Assembly: GCF_000424005.1 (NCBI RefSeq)
Contig: NZ_AUJB01000008.1
Location: forward strand, 806,001-870,000
Length of the DNA stretch: 64,000 nt
Reading direction: 5' to 3'
DNA from: Pseudobutyrivibrio ruminis CF1b
Lineage (GTDB): Bacteria > Bacillota > Clostridia > Lachnospirales > Lachnospiraceae
Part shown: piece after piece, positions 63,209 to 64,000 of the stretch
Position numbering within the stretch: the stretch's first letter is position 1
Layout of the letters: the number at the start of each line of letters is the position of its first letter
Notes under the pieces: generated by a model
Told to the model about the DNA's origin: nothing
Database searches by the model: none
The model's input: the letters and a program-made list of their open reading frames with translations, nothing else
Program-made: the position numbers and the translations under genes

Positions 63209-64000
63209 TTACTTGTAATAATCAAATACAAGGCCATACATTCTAACTGTATCACCTTCCTGGATACCCTTAGCCTCAAGCTCCTTTAAGATGCCCTGCT
63301 CCTTAAGGAAATTCTGGAAGAATAAGAATCCCTTCTCAGATTCGAGGTTAGTATAACCAAGCATTTTCTCGATACGAGGACCTTCAACAACAAAGTCGCC
63401 TTCGTCATTAATCTCAACTGTGTATGGTTCCTCGCTAAATGCACGGATTGTAGGGTCAAATTCCTGCTCATAAACGATAAGCTCGTCATCGCATGTATCA
63501 AGAAGTCTTACAACCTCGTAAAGAAGCTCCTTAAGGCCCTTTCCACTAACTGCAGAAATAGGATAAACCTTGATTCCCTTTGGCTCGAATTCTGCTCTTA
63601 AAGCTTCGATAACTTCGTTAGATTCCTCGCCAATAACATCCATCTTATTAGCAGCAATAACCTGTGGCTTCTTAAGAAGCTCTGGGTCGTATGCTTCAAG
63701 CTCTGCTGAGATAGTCTTAATATCTTCAACTGGATCACGGCCTTCTACAGAAGCACCGTCTACCATATGGATAATGACCTTTGTGCGTTCGATGTGACGA
63801 AGGAACTCATGTCCAAGACCGATACCTTCTGAAGCACCCTCAATAAGACCTGGAATATCAGCAATAACGAATCCATTTATATCATCAACATCAACAACAC
63901 CTAAGTTTGGAGAAAGTGTTGTAAAATGATAATTTCCAATTTTAGGCTGAGCGTTAGTTACACGAGAAAGGAATGTTGACTTACCAACGTTTGGATAACC
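63209..64000 (-). CDS. obgE: Obg GTPase, 5' end beyond the window
   Basis: The open frame continues to the last base: the N-terminal Obg fold is cut off and the visible part starts in the G domain. Residues seen are GYPNVGKST (G1), TTLSPNLGVV (G2) and DIPGLIEGASEGIGLGHEF (G3); ANKMDVIG is G4. The C-terminal OCT domain (PYTVEINDEGDFVVEGPRIEKML) is complete. It is an essential ribosome-assembly GTPase and stress regulator. It is first in the minus-strand operon here. Confidence 0.97.
   Translation of the reverse strand, partial: GYPNVGKSTFLSRVTNAQPKIGNYHFTTLSPNLGVVDVDDINGFVIADIPGLIEGASEGIGLGHEFLRHIERTKVIIHMVDGASVEGRDPVEDIKTISAELEAYDPELLKKPQVIAANKMDVIGEESNEVIEALRAEFEPKGIKVYPISAVSGKGLKELLYEVVRLLDTCDDELIVYEQEFDPTIRAFSEEPYTVEINDEGDFVVEGPRIEKMLGYTNLESEKGFLFFQNFLKEQGILKELEAKGIQEGDTVRMYGLVFDYYK

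Overview
The window is a stretch of low-GC Firmicutes chromosome, most likely from the Lachnospiraceae and perhaps the Butyrivibrio/Pseudobutyrivibrio group. The evidence is the family-typical gene content and order: CIRCE-groESL; rpsO-pnp; Rex; phoH-ybeY; mutS-mutL-miaA; mreBCD-PBP2-minC-rodA-mgsA; yggS-sepF; lspA-rluD; lexA; and obg-yhbY-nadD/yqeK-rsfS. Shine-Dalgarno sites are strong, TTG and GTG starts are used freely, and U-tailed hairpin terminators are frequent. The genus is an inference. No rRNA, tRNA or CRISPR array was seen.

Layout. From 1 to 52.9 kb every gene reads on the + strand. 0-6.3 kb: a serine hydrolase of the Mbeg1/DUF2974 type, groES-groEL behind a perfect CIRCE operator, degV, purA and a DUF4340-like membrane protein. 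6.4-11 kb: rpsO, a roughly 100-nt structured RNA candidate, pnp and an ABC-F ATPase. 11-21.4 kb: rex with its own operator, a coiled-coil protein, a CorC/HlyC-like protein, yebC, glgA, an FtsK/SpoIIIE translocase, fhs and a zinc-ribbon/TPR protein. 21.6-26 kb: rlmH, pdp, phoH, a degenerate PgpH-like membrane protein and ybeY. 26-38.5 kb: a tight run of lipoprotein (DUF3048), MOP flippase, two flavoproteins, mutS, mutL, miaA and a methionine gamma-lyase-family gene. 38.5-47 kb: an elongation and cell-wall operon (mreB, mreC, mreD, PBP2, minC without minD/minE, rodA, mgsA, a lipoprotein DD-carboxypeptidase). 47-52.9 kb: a small P-loop protein, a HlyD-like protein, yggS, sepF, aroB, lspA and rluD.

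52.9-64 kb is more mixed. A tyrosine recombinase converges on rluD. It is followed by an AT-rich acyltransferase, an intact IS30-family element with recognisable terminal inverted repeats, and an HD phosphohydrolase. Next come a secreted and a lipidated protein, a PlsC-type acyltransferase, and a LysM membrane protein divergent from lexA with LexA boxes between them, the same arrangement as yneA/lexA in Bacillus. The window closes with the minus-strand genes obg (5' end cut off), yhbY, a nadD-yqeK fusion and rsfS.

Most of the window is housekeeping. The items most worth a second look are: the PgpH-like protein that has lost its HD catalytic dyad and its extracellular domain but keeps its phoH-ybeY position; the structured RNA between rpsO and pnp; the orphan minC; the LysM/lexA SOS locus with three candidate boxes; the Rex autoregulatory site; and a large inverted repeat just upstream of the groE CIRCE. 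I did not find a clear-cut, wholly new defence or mobile system.
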